Below are positions 17,712-25,824 of a stretch of DNA of 64,000 nt, one piece after another. Position numbers and translations under genes: made by a program. The stretch spans positions 682,001 through 746,000 of the forward strand of contig OZ245737.1 in the NCBI GenBank assembly GCA_965227315.1, read 5' to 3'. The first letter of the stretch is position 1. Every line of letters begins with the position of its first letter. The notes beneath the pieces were generated by a model that saw only the letters and a program-made list of their open reading frames with translations, searched no databases and was not told the DNA's origin. Source of the DNA: JANQHS01 sp965227315 (GTDB taxonomy: Bacteria > Bacteroidota > Bacteroidia > Cytophagales > CCMP332).

Positions 17712-19751
17712 TCAAGTATCCCGAAGGAAGCGATAAAAATCTCTCTGTGATCTGACCTCCTTTCTTCCCTTGGTTCCGGGATTGGATTGTGTTTTGTTGA
17801 TTTTTCTTCCCTTTTGATTGTCGGCTAGCTGAAGGTCCAACAAATGATCGATTTGGGATTTAAGTGCCCGATCTCTGACCGGAAATCCCACCTCAATGCG
17901 CTTGCTCAAATTCCTTTTCATCCAATCGGCTGAAGCAAGATAAAGCATGGGCCTCCCCGCATGATAGAATCTCCAAATTCGGGCATGCTCCAGATAGCGA
18001 TCGACAATGCTGATCACCTCAATATTCTCGCTCATCCCCTTTACCCCAGGGATAAGGCAACATATTCCCCTCACTATGATCTTGATCTTCACACCAGCCC
18101 TACTTGCTTCATAAAGCTTGCGGATCATTTTCTTATCCTCAAGGCTGTTCATCTTCAGGGTCATCTCAGCCCTTTTTCCCTGCCGGGCCTTTGAAATCTC
18201 AAAGTCAATGAGCCGGTTCAAGCCTTCCCGCATATTAAAGGGAGCTACCAACAAAGAGTTGAACTTGTCCGGCTCCTGTTGATCTCTCAAAAAAGAGAAC
18301 AACTTTTCAAGATCCCGACCTAGCGGATCATTTCTTGTAAGCAGGGCATGATCAGCATAGATGAGCGAGGTCTTCTCATTAAAATTCCCGGTCCCCAGAT
18401 ATGAATATCTTCGAATGCTTCCATTTTCCTTCCTTTTGATCAGGAATACCTTGGAATGTACTTTTAAATGCTCAAAGCTGTAGATGAGCTTTGCACCGGC
18501 TTTTTCCAGCTCCTTTCCCCAATATATATTGGATTCCTCATCAAATCTTGCCTTCACTTCGTTGAAAACAAGGACATCCTTCCCGTTTTTGGCGGCAATG
18601 GCCAACGCCTTACATACTCTTGATTCCCTGGAAACTCGATAAATGGTTATGAAGATTGATTCAACAAGCGGGTCCATGGCTGCCGTTTCAAGCAAGGCAA
18701 TTACCGGGTCATACTTCTCATATGGAAAATGGAGCAGAACATCCTTTTGAGCAATAATCTTGAAGAGATCCTTTGTTTCCTCTTCCGAAAACCTTGACAA
18801 AGGCTCCTGGGGCTCGAAGCATAGCCCATCATCATTTCCGATGGGAAAAGAAAACAGATCGTTGAAATTGTGAACTGGTCCTCCCGGGATCATTTCAGCC
18901 CGATTCAAACCCAGGTTCTTTCGCATCACCTTCACATGCGCTTTCGATATGGTACCATCATACAATAGCCTCGATGGACTTCCTGTTTTCCTTTTTGGAA
19001 GGCTATTGATGATCTTCTTAACCATGTCCTGCCCAGGTTCGTCTTCGAGATACAATTCGGCATCCCTTGACATCTTTACCTCGTAGGAGAAACGCACCAA
19101 CTCGGTGGGAAAGAGATCCGGGAAGAAGAAACGAACCACCTCATCAAGAATAATGATCACCCTGTTTCCATTGAATGCCGGGAGTTCTATAAACCTTCCC
19201 AGGCTCAGGGAAGGAATAGGAACGAAATAATAGTTCTCTATTCTCGGTTTATCCCGATCTGTAGCCCTGGCGAAGAAGTATAATTCCCGATCACGGAGAA
19301 ATGGTCCTCCCTCCTGATCTAATGAAATCGGCTTTGATAATTCAAGGATCCGATCCCTGAAATTGTCGATCAAATAGGCTCCCTGCTCATCATTGACCTG
19401 GGCATGATTGATCAGCCGGATCCCTTGTTTCATAAGCCCGGGCAAAATTTCCTTATTGAAGATCTCGCCGAAGATATCCTGCTGTCTTATGACGGTGGAT
19501 CTGATCTTCTTTAGGATATCCGAAGTCTGAGTCGAACCCTTCTCCCTCATTTCGATCCTCTCAAGTTGCTGATAAAGAGCTACTCTCACCCTAAAGAACT
19601 CGTCCAGGTTTGAAGAGTAAATCGCAAGGAATTTAATTCTTTCGAAAAGTGGATTTTGAGGATCAGCGGCTTCTTGGAGTACCCTGTGATTGAAGGATAA
19701 CCAGCTGAGTTCTCGATTAAAAAACAAAGGCTTATCGGGTTGTCGGCTCAA
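17712..19751 (-). CDS. ppk1: Polyphosphate kinase 1
   Basis: The 679-residue protein has the PPK1 order: an N-terminal domain starting FFNRELSWLSFNHRVLQEA and NLDEFFRVRV, the head domain, and two phospholipase-D-like C-terminal domains. The catalytic histidine region reads YSFEHLKVHSKVFLI and a second element is YSYLGTGNFNEKT. Length is normal (~690). The enzyme reversibly makes polyphosphate from ATP, linked to stress survival and phosphate storage. It is monocistronic on the minus strand. The start at ATG 19751 gives the family-typical N-terminus. Confidence 0.95.
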   Translation of the reverse strand: MSRQPDKPLFFNRELSWLSFNHRVLQEAADPQNPLFERIKFLAIYSSNLDEFFRVRVALYQQLERIEMREKGSTQTSDILKKIRSTVIRQQDIFGEIFNKEILPGLMKQGIRLINHAQVNDEQGAYLIDNFRDRILELSKPISLDQEGGPFLRDRELYFFARATDRDKPRIENYYFVPIPSLSLGRFIELPAFNGNRVIIILDEVVRFFFPDLFPTELVRFSYEVKMSRDAELYLEDEPGQDMVKKIINSLPKRKTGSPSRLLYDGTISKAHVKVMRKNLGLNRAEMIPGGPVHNFNDLFSFPIGNDDGLCFEPQEPLSRFSEEETKDLFKIIAQKDVLLHFPYEKYDPVIALLETAAMDPLVESIFITIYRVSRESRVCKALAIAAKNGKDVLVFNEVKARFDEESNIYWGKELEKAGAKLIYSFEHLKVHSKVFLIKRKENGSIRRYSYLGTGNFNEKTSLIYADHALLTRNDPLGRDLEKLFSFLRDQQEPDKFNSLLVAPFNMREGLNRLIDFEISKARQGKRAEMTLKMNSLEDKKMIRKLYEASRAGVKIKIIVRGICCLIPGVKGMSENIEVISIVDRYLEHARIWRFYHAGRPMLYLASADWMKRNLSKRIEVGFPVRDRALKSQIDHLLDLQLADNQKGRKINKTQSNPGTKGRKEVRSQRDFYRFLRDT

Positions 19752-19854
19752 GCTTTCGGGCTATGGCATAAACTAATGAAGATTGGGATCTTTTTCCAAG
19801 ACAGAAGCCGATAATCTGAATGGTCAAAGAGGTCTCAGACTGATACAATTATTC

Positions 19855-19880
19855 GTAACTTGTTTTGAATAAAAAGTTAC
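19855..19880. promoter_or_regulatory. Inverted repeat directly before the acidic lipoprotein gene
   Basis: GTAACTT and AAGTTAC are exact arms separated by 12 bp, ending 4 bp before the ATG at 19885. In RNA this would be a hairpin over the ribosome-binding region; in DNA it could be an operator. Confidence 0.35.
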
Positions 19881-19884
19881 TGTG

Positions 19885-20475
19885 ATGAAAATATTGTTGA
19901 ATCTGCTTGTAGGATGTATGCTCGTATTGACCATCAGTTGTTCTTCTTCGGATACCGAGGAAAGAGCCAATGAAGAGATCGATAATGCCATGGAAGAATT
20001 GGATCAAGCGGTGGAAGAAGTAGATGATGCCATGGAGCAGGTGGAAGATGTGATGGAAGAAGTCGAATTGGTACTGGAAGATGTTCCCGTAATTGTACAG
20101 GAAGCACTGGAAACAGCCCTTTCGGAAACGCAGTCCTCAATCGATGAAGTCAGGTGGGAAATGGAACGAGGGTTTTTCGAAGCCGAGTTTGAAATCGATG
20201 GGAAGGAATTAGGCATCTACTTCGATGAGCAAGGCGTAATCGTTGCCCGGGAGGAAAAAATACCTGCTGGCGAACTACCGGAAGAGGTAATGGCAACCCT
20301 GGAGAGAGAATATCAAGATTTTGAGATCGATGAGGTCGAAAGAATTAAGTCGGATGAAGAAGTACTCTACGAAATAGAGCTGGAGAGCAAACGGATTGAA
20401 GCGGAAATATTGATTGACGAAGATGGAAACATCCGGGAGAAGTATGAGGAATATGCTGAGGATAAAGATTATTAA
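19885..20475 (+). CDS. Acidic lipoprotein with coiled coil and PepSY-like domain
   Basis: The 196-residue protein has a lipoprotein signal peptide (KILLNLLVGCMLVLTISC). Residues ~25-65 are an extremely acidic heptad-like stretch (repeats of EExDxAMEExxxA), likely a coiled coil. The C-terminal ~90 residues (WEMERGFFEAEFEIDGKELGIYFDEQGVIV, then LEREYQDFEIDEVERIKSDEEVLYEIELE) match the PepSY-like fold found in Bacteroidota secreted proteins, often in tandem copies. The function may be protease inhibition or envelope sensing but is not known. A GTG directly before the ATG is an alternative start. It is a single-gene transcript with a strong terminator. Confidence 0.7.
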   Translation: MKILLNLLVGCMLVLTISCSSSDTEERANEEIDNAMEELDQAVEEVDDAMEQVEDVMEEVELVLEDVPVIVQEALETALSETQSSIDEVRWEMERGFFEAEFEIDGKELGIYFDEQGVIVAREEKIPAGELPEEVMATLEREYQDFEIDEVERIKSDEEVLYEIELESKRIEAEILIDEDGNIREKYEEYAEDKDY

Positions 20476-20495
20476 CGATTAATTGAAATTGAATT

Positions 20496-20524
20496 AAACC
20501 CTTTCCTTTCGAAAGGGTTTTTTT
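20496..20524 (+). terminator. Strong rho-independent terminator
   Basis: AAACCCTTTC and GAAAGGGTTT form a perfect 10-bp stem around a 5-base loop, followed by TTTT. It ends the acidic lipoprotein gene. Confidence 0.9.
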
Positions 20525-20538
20525 GTTCATAGTTTTCG

Positions 20539-21126
20539 ATGATGGAATCTTCTGGTCCTTTTTATCAAACCGATGAAAGTGTAAAACAATACTTGGAGCT
20601 GTCAGAAGGAATAGACGGACGGTCTCTGATCGAAAGACTGCACCACTTTCTTCCGGAGAATAGTTCGGTTCTTGAACTTGGGATGGGGCCTGGCAAGGAT
20701 CTTGAAATTCTCAACCAATATTACGAGGCCGTAGGATCGGATTTTTCAGAACTTTTCCTGAACAGGTTTAGAGAGATCAATCCAAATATCCCTCTGATGA
20801 AGCTGGATGCCGTCACGTTGGATACCGATAATCGTTTCGATGCCATATACACCAATAAGGTTCTTCACCACCTTAAACCGGATGAGATCCGAAGGTCACT
20901 AAAAAATCAGACCAAGCTTCTGAACAGCGATGGTCTTATTTGTCATAGTTTCTGGAAAGGTAAGGGTGTTGAGGAAATCATGGGTCTCACCTTTCATAAT
21001 TATGAGTCGGAAGATCTGGAAGAGCTGATCTCGCCCTATTTCCAAACCCTCTCTATGGAGGAATATTCTGAAATGGGCAAAGTGGATTCCATCCTCGTCA
21101 TTGCCAGGAAAAAGGCCGAGGAATAA
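20539..21126 (+). CDS. Class I SAM-dependent methyltransferase
   Basis: The 195-residue protein has the methyltransferase motif I SSVLELGMGPGKDLEIL, motif II region YYEAVGSDFSELFL, and the motif IV-like FDAIYTNKVLHHLKPDEI. It belongs to the small-molecule type (Methyltransf_11/25 like). The substrate is unknown. It opens a rightward group in which the next four genes follow with gaps or overlaps of 0-10 bp. It starts 15 bp after the preceding terminator, so its promoter must overlap that terminator or the previous gene's end. Confidence 0.8.
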   Translation: MMESSGPFYQTDESVKQYLELSEGIDGRSLIERLHHFLPENSSVLELGMGPGKDLEILNQYYEAVGSDFSELFLNRFREINPNIPLMKLDAVTLDTDNRFDAIYTNKVLHHLKPDEIRRSLKNQTKLLNSDGLICHSFWKGKGVEEIMGLTFHNYESEDLEELISPYFQTLSMEEYSEMGKVDSILVIARKKAEE

Positions 21127-21127
21127 G

Positions 21128-21898
21128 ATGGATTCCTACTCCTTTTTTGATATCGTCAAAAAAGATCATCAAAACGGATCCACAAGGATATTGGACCAGG
21201 CGATCTGGGCAACAAGAAAAACACTTGAACAATTCAAGGAAGGCGATTATTTCGTGATCAGCATACTCGATGAACTGGAAAACCTTGAATTCCATCACCC
21301 TGACCTGATCATTCTCAGACATTTTATAAATCAGTTCAAGAACTTTCTCCAGGTTCGGGAGAACCCCGGCGTCAAGGAGGCGAACCAATGGATTGAGGAT
21401 TACAAAAAAGAATGGAAGGATGTCAACTCGAGAATAGCCAATAATTTTTTGGATATCGTAGACCTGAGACAAGCGACTGTTTTGCTCCATAGCCATAGCG
21501 GAACGATCGTTGAGCTTGGAAAGGCAATGGCTAAGCGAAAGCTTGAAGTAAAGATCTTTCAAACCACATCTGAGCCAGGAGGCGAAGGAATCCTGCAAGC
21601 TGCAGAATTGAAGAACATGGGCCTGAAAGTTGAGATTATATCGGATCATGAAATGGCTCAAGTGATCCCCGGAGTAGATCTGGCTGTTTTTGGTGCTGAC
21701 CAGATCTCCAAGGAGAAGTGGACCAACAAGGTTGGAACAAAAAGGATAGCAGACCTATGCCTGCAGGAATCCAAACAAGTCTGGGTTCTTTGCGATAGCA
21801 GAAAAAGGGTGGAAGAGACTCAGGCTATCGGAGATATCTTTGAAGAAACGAGTATGGCCTTGGCAACAGGAATGGTAACTGAAAATATCAAGATCTAA
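21128..21898 (+). CDS. Initiation factor 2B-like (eIF-2B alpha/MtnA/R15P isomerase superfamily) protein
   Basis: The 256-residue protein starts at ATG 21128, 1 bp after the previous stop. Residues ~115-250 form the IF-2B Rossmann-like domain: TVLLHSHSGTIVELGKAMAKR, IFQTTSEPGGEGILQAAEL, and VFGADQISKEKWTNKVGTKRIADLC, where Asp-Gln replaces the usual catalytic aspartate segment found in sugar-phosphate isomerases. The N-terminus is helical, as in archaeal ribose-1,5-bisphosphate isomerase. A sugar-phosphate isomerase is plausible, but no pathway partner is beside it. It is part of the 20539-23596 gene run. Confidence 0.7.
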   Translation: MDSYSFFDIVKKDHQNGSTRILDQAIWATRKTLEQFKEGDYFVISILDELENLEFHHPDLIILRHFINQFKNFLQVRENPGVKEANQWIEDYKKEWKDVNSRIANNFLDIVDLRQATVLLHSHSGTIVELGKAMAKRKLEVKIFQTTSEPGGEGILQAAELKNMGLKVEIISDHEMAQVIPGVDLAVFGADQISKEKWTNKVGTKRIADLCLQESKQVWVLCDSRKRVEETQAIGDIFEETSMALATGMVTENIKI

Positions 21899-22411
21899 AT
21901 GGAACCCAAGGAACTTATTGAAACTCTGAATAGCAATCTCGAAGTTTTTACAGGCCTGTTAAAAGTCAGGGGTGAGGATATGATCAGGTGGAAGCAAAGC
22001 GATGAGAAATGGTCGCTTCTTCAGATCATCTGTCACCTGGTCGATGAGGAAAAGGAGGATTTTCGAGAAAGGGTAGCCTACACGCTCGAAACGCCGGGAA
22101 AGCACCCTCCAAAGATCAATCCAGCCGCATGGGTTGAGGATAGAAAATATGCAGATCAGGATTTTGAAGAAAAAGTAAACGAGTTTGTACATGAGAGAAA
22201 GAGATCGGTCGAATACCTGAGAAGTCACATGGATTCCAATTGGGACAGCTTCTACGAGCATGAGATCAAGGGGCCCTTATCGGCAAAGTTCTTCCTTAAA
22301 AACTGGGTGGTTCATGATTTGCTTCATATCAAACAGATCCTGCGTTTGAAATATGATTACCTTAAGAGTGCTGACAACAAACCCATAGACTATGCTGGGA
22401 AATGGACATAG
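21899..22411 (+). CDS. DinB family protein
   Basis: The 170-residue protein is a DinB-like four-helix bundle: KWSLLQIICHLVDEEKEDF with the first ligand histidine, and the C-terminal VVHDLLHIKQILRL with the other two. Metal-dependent thiol transferase chemistry is known in some relatives. Its ATG directly follows the previous stop, and its end overlaps the next gene by 10 bp, so translation is probably coupled. It differs clearly from the other DinB gene at 3430. Confidence 0.8.
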   Translation: MEPKELIETLNSNLEVFTGLLKVRGEDMIRWKQSDEKWSLLQIICHLVDEEKEDFRERVAYTLETPGKHPPKINPAAWVEDRKYADQDFEEKVNEFVHERKRSVEYLRSHMDSNWDSFYEHEIKGPLSAKFFLKNWVVHDLLHIKQILRLKYDYLKSADNKPIDYAGKWT

Positions 22412-22995
22412 AAGGTGAGATCAAATTCTTTAAGGGTCCGGAGAGTTTCAGATCCTGGCTAGAAAAAAATCACCAAAACAAATCACAACTTTGGGTTGGC
22501 TATTACAAGAAGAACTCGGGAAGAAAGAGTATAGACTGGCCTCAGTCTGTTGACCAGGCACTTTGCTTCGGGTGGATCGATGGAATTCGAAAATCACTTG
22601 ACGAGATCTCTTACCGGGTTAGGTTCACCCCCAGAAAGAAGGGAAGTCATTGGAGCAAGGTCAACATCAAGCGGGTTCAAGAGCTAAAAAAGCAGGGCCT
22701 GATGACCGAATTCGGTCTCAGCGCTTTTCGTGAGCGTGACAAAAATAATGAAGCCAAAGCCACCCATGAACAAAAGGAAGTCGTTCTTGATGCTTCCTAT
22801 TTGAGCCAATTGAAGGGCAACGAACTTGCGATGAAGAATTTCGAAAGAAGACCAGGGGGGTATCAAAAGCAATGCTTCTGGTGGATCATGAGCGCTAAAA
22901 GGGAAGAGACACGACAAAAAAGACTCGAAATATTGATTAAATCGAGCGAAAAGGATGAAATCATACCACCACTCAGGTGGAGTAAATACAAGTGA
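22402..22995 (+). CDS. YdeI/OmpD-associated family protein
   Basis: The 197-residue protein matches the YdeI family: an N-terminal part with FRSWLEKNHQNKSQLWVGYYKKNSG, the signature QALCFGWIDGIRK and FTPRKKGSHWSKVN, and the helical C-terminal part ending in RQKRLEILIKSSE. In enterobacteria YdeI is linked to polymyxin or peptide resistance through OmpD; in Bacteroidota the role is unknown. It overlaps the DinB gene by 10 bp and is followed after 1 bp by the SDR gene. Confidence 0.85.
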   Translation: MDIEGEIKFFKGPESFRSWLEKNHQNKSQLWVGYYKKNSGRKSIDWPQSVDQALCFGWIDGIRKSLDEISYRVRFTPRKKGSHWSKVNIKRVQELKKQGLMTEFGLSAFRERDKNNEAKATHEQKEVVLDASYLSQLKGNELAMKNFERRPGGYQKQCFWWIMSAKREETRQKRLEILIKSSEKDEIIPPLRWSKYK

Positions 22996-22996
22996 T

Positions 22997-23596
22997 ATGA
23001 AAGTACTGATTGTAGGAGCCTCCGGGATGATCGGCTCAGCCATTGCCGAAAGCCTTTCTGATATGGAAGTGATCAGGGCTGGATACAGCTCCGGAGATGT
23101 GAATGTTGATCTTGAGAACAATGAATCCATTGCTTCAATGTATAAGGATATCGGGAAGATCGATGCCGTGATTTGCGCTTCGGGGAAGGCAGCCTTTGGC
23201 GGAGTTGATGAGATCACTGAAAAAGATGTCCGGCTTTCCATTCTTAATAAACTTGGAGGGCAGATCAATCTTGTGAGGATAGGGCTTGACCATGTGACTG
23301 AAGGTGGTTCATTTACCCTGACCTCCGGAGATCTTTCCACCAAACCGGATAAAACCTCCTCTCTGGTCACTGCAGTAGGGATCGGGGTCGAAGGCTTCGC
23401 TCGTGCGAGCGCAATATCGATGCCCCGGGGTATCAGGATCAACGTTATAAGCCCTTCGCTTATCCGGGAATCCGCGATCAAATTCAACCTGCCGCTGGAT
23501 GGAAGCATACCTGTCGCTGAAGCTGCAGGTTGGTTCCGGGAATCGCTTACCGGAGAAATGACAGGAATGGTAAGAGAGCTCAAAGGCTGGGTCTGA
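22997..23596 (+). CDS. Short-chain dehydrogenase/reductase (SDR) family protein
   Basis: Starting at ATG 22997, the 199-residue protein is a short SDR with the nucleotide-binding motif VLIVGASGMIGSAIAE. The C-terminal part shows GVEGFARASAISMPRGIRINVISPS, the usual NVxSPG-like strand. The canonical YxxxK is not present: the segment after the Ser is TSGDLSTKPDKTSSLV, as in the small YwrO/short SDR subgroup annotated without the catalytic tyrosine. Oxidoreductase activity is therefore uncertain. It ends the tightly packed run; a separate promoter for the next gene lies behind it. Confidence 0.8.
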   Translation: MKVLIVGASGMIGSAIAESLSDMEVIRAGYSSGDVNVDLENNESIASMYKDIGKIDAVICASGKAAFGGVDEITEKDVRLSILNKLGGQINLVRIGLDHVTEGGSFTLTSGDLSTKPDKTSSLVTAVGIGVEGFARASAISMPRGIRINVISPSLIRESAIKFNLPLDGSIPVAEAAGWFRESLTGEMTGMVRELKGWV

Positions 23597-23615
23597 GAAC
23601 AGGATCGATAATAGG

Positions 23616-23646
23616 GTTGATATTGATCCAGTCCTCCCTAGTTTTG
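23616..23646 (+). promoter_or_regulatory. Candidate promoter for the fumarylacetoacetase gene
   Basis: GTTG at 23616-23619 and TAGTTTTG at 23639-23646, separated by 19 bp, fit the Bacteroidota consensus TTTG-N19-21-TAnnTTTG with one mismatch. The start codon lies 20 bp further on. Confidence 0.5.
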
Positions 23647-23665
23647 CAGCCTAATTTCTATATGA

Positions 23666-24934
23666 ATGAGCAATACCGCACTGAGATCCTGGGTGGAAAT
23701 TCCCGATAATTCGGATTTCCCGATTCAAAATCTACCGTTTGGAATTTTTAAGACAACAGGTACGGAGCCAAGGCCCGGAGTCGCATTGGGCAATATGGTC
23801 ATAGACCTGAGTGTTCTTGCTGAAAACTCCTTTTTCGATGTTGCGGAAATTCCGGATCCGGGGGTTTTCTTTGAAAGTAGGCTGAATCCCTTTATCTCCC
23901 TGGGCAGACCCGCCTGGAAAAAAGTACGTGAAATACTTCAGGAGCTTTTCAGCGAATCATCTGAGATCATCAAAGAAAATCCCGAATTGACCGATGCGAT
24001 TCTGATACCCATGGACAACTGCCAAATGCTTCTGCCTGTAGAAATTCCCGACTACACGGATTTCTACTCCAGCCTGGAGCATGCCACGAATGTAGGGATC
24101 ATGTTCAGGGGTAAGGACAATGCACTCATGCCCAACTGGAAGCATCTCCCTGTTGGTTACCATGGCAGATCCGGATCAATAGTGGTATCTGGTACGGATT
24201 TGCACAGGCCGATGGGTCAAACCAAGGCCGATGACGTCGACACTCCTTCCTATGGTCCCTCCAGATTGATGGACTTTGAGTTGGAAATGGGTTTTATCGT
24301 AGGCAAGGAGACAGAACTTGGAGAGGTCGTATCAACAGAAGATGCCAGGGATCACATATTCGGAATGGTACTTTGCAATGATTGGTCGGCCAGGGATATC
24401 CAGAAATGGGAATATGTTCCGCTGGGCCCATTTCTTGGAAAGAACTTCGGAACCACCATTTCCCCATGGATCGTTACCCTTGAAGCATTGGAGGAGTTCA
24501 GGGTTGATGGGCCTGTCCAGGATCCAGAGCCCCTATCCTATCTGAAAAATCCCGTAAAAAGCACTTTTGATATTGAACTCGAAGTGCTGATACAACCCGA
24601 AGGAAAGGCCGAAAGCATTATATGTCGCTCCAATTTCAAACACCTTTATTGGAGCATCGACCAACAGCTCGCACATCAGACAGTTAATGGTTGCAATATC
24701 AGGGTTGGGGACATGTACGCATCCGGAACCATATCCGGTCCCACGGAGGATTCGTTTGGCTCAATGCTCGAATTAAGTTGGAGAGGTAGCAAGACCATAA
24801 AACTGCAAGATGGAGAGGAAAGAAAATTCCTCAAGGACCATGACAGGGTGATCATGAGAGGATATTGTGAAAAGGATGGTCTGAGGGTCGGTTTTGGAGA
24901 GGTCAGTGGCAAGCTCTTACCTGCAAAACAATAA
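23666..24934 (+). CDS. fahA: Fumarylacetoacetase
   Basis: The 422-residue enzyme hydrolyses fumarylacetoacetate to fumarate and acetoacetate, the last step of tyrosine breakdown. An N-terminal SH3-like domain (residues ~1-120) precedes the FAH domain. Diagnostic parts are DFYSSLEHATNVGIMFRG, LPVGYHGRSGSIVVSG, the metal ligands in LMDFELEMGFIVGKE and LCNDWSARDIQKWEY, and GDMYASGTISGP near the end. Length matches the family. The flavin reductase gene follows after 2 bp; no other tyrosine-pathway gene is in the window. Confidence 0.95.
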   Translation: MSNTALRSWVEIPDNSDFPIQNLPFGIFKTTGTEPRPGVALGNMVIDLSVLAENSFFDVAEIPDPGVFFESRLNPFISLGRPAWKKVREILQELFSESSEIIKENPELTDAILIPMDNCQMLLPVEIPDYTDFYSSLEHATNVGIMFRGKDNALMPNWKHLPVGYHGRSGSIVVSGTDLHRPMGQTKADDVDTPSYGPSRLMDFELEMGFIVGKETELGEVVSTEDARDHIFGMVLCNDWSARDIQKWEYVPLGPFLGKNFGTTISPWIVTLEALEEFRVDGPVQDPEPLSYLKNPVKSTFDIELEVLIQPEGKAESIICRSNFKHLYWSIDQQLAHQTVNGCNIRVGDMYASGTISGPTEDSFGSMLELSWRGSKTIKLQDGEERKFLKDHDRVIMRGYCEKDGLRVGFGEVSGKLLPAKQ

Positions 24935-24936
24935 GT

Positions 24937-25824
24937 ATGAAGTTCGATCCAAAAGAAGTCTCTATCCCCAAATTTCATGGGGTTCTCCTCAGCACTGTAG
25001 CACCAAGACCGATAGCCTTTGCGAGCACGGTTGACAAGGAAGGAAACGTAAACCTCAGTCCCTTTTCCTTTTTCAATGCCTTCAGCGCCAATCCACCTGT
25101 TCTTGTTTTTTCACCCGCCAGAAGAGTTCGCGACAATACCACAAAGCATACACTTGAAAACGCCAGAGAAACCGGAGAGGTCAGCATCAATATCGTGAGT
25201 TATCAGATCGCCGAGCAAATGTCTCTGTCGAGTTCGGAGTTCGACCGTGGGGTCAACGAATTCATAAAAAGCGGCCTTACCGAACAAGCTTCGGAGTTGA
25301 TCAGTCCACCGCGAGTAAAAGAATCACCAGCATCTTTTGAGTGCAAGGTATTGGATATCATTGAGTTAGGTCAAGATGGTGGATCAGGAAACCTGATCAT
25401 CTGTGAAGTTCTACTCGCACATATCTCCGATGATATACTCGACGACAACCAACGGGTCATAGCGCAGAAGCTGGATGCCATTGGAAGGGCCGGCGGGAAC
25501 TGGTATGTACGGGCAAACGGAGATGCCCTGTTCGAAATCGCCAAGCCGGTTGGAAAAGCCGGTATGGGCTATGATGGAATTCCTGAAAATATCCGGAATT
25601 CTAAAATTTTGAGTGGAAATGATCTGGGTAAGCTGGGCAATACACTTGAGTTGCCGGATGAGAACGATGTGATCTCATTCCGCGAAGAAGAGGTGATCAG
25701 CACCATACTAAATCAGAACTATAATGACAGGCAAAAACTCGAAGAAGAGCTGCACCTGCTTGCCAAGAGATTTCTCAGCGAAGGAAATGTCAACAATGCC
25801 TGGTTAACCCTGCTCCAATCCTAG
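24937..25824 (+). CDS. Flavin reductase family protein (FMN-binding split barrel)
   Basis: The 295-residue protein has an N-terminal flavin reductase-like domain: FHGVLLSTVAPRPIAFASTVDKEGNVNLSPFSFFNAFSANPPVLVFSPA, broken here into recognisable FMN-binding strands, and ends its core with IGRAGGNWYVRAN. A C-terminal ~90-residue tail is extra. In Bacteroidota this gene is typically next to aromatic-degradation genes such as fumarylacetoacetase, as here, but its reaction is not proven. Its end overlaps the converging dehydrogenase gene by 4 bp. Confidence 0.85.
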   Translation: MKFDPKEVSIPKFHGVLLSTVAPRPIAFASTVDKEGNVNLSPFSFFNAFSANPPVLVFSPARRVRDNTTKHTLENARETGEVSINIVSYQIAEQMSLSSSEFDRGVNEFIKSGLTEQASELISPPRVKESPASFECKVLDIIELGQDGGSGNLIICEVLLAHISDDILDDNQRVIAQKLDAIGRAGGNWYVRANGDALFEIAKPVGKAGMGYDGIPENIRNSKILSGNDLGKLGNTLELPDENDVISFREEEVISTILNQNYNDRQKLEEELHLLAKRFLSEGNVNNAWLTLLQS

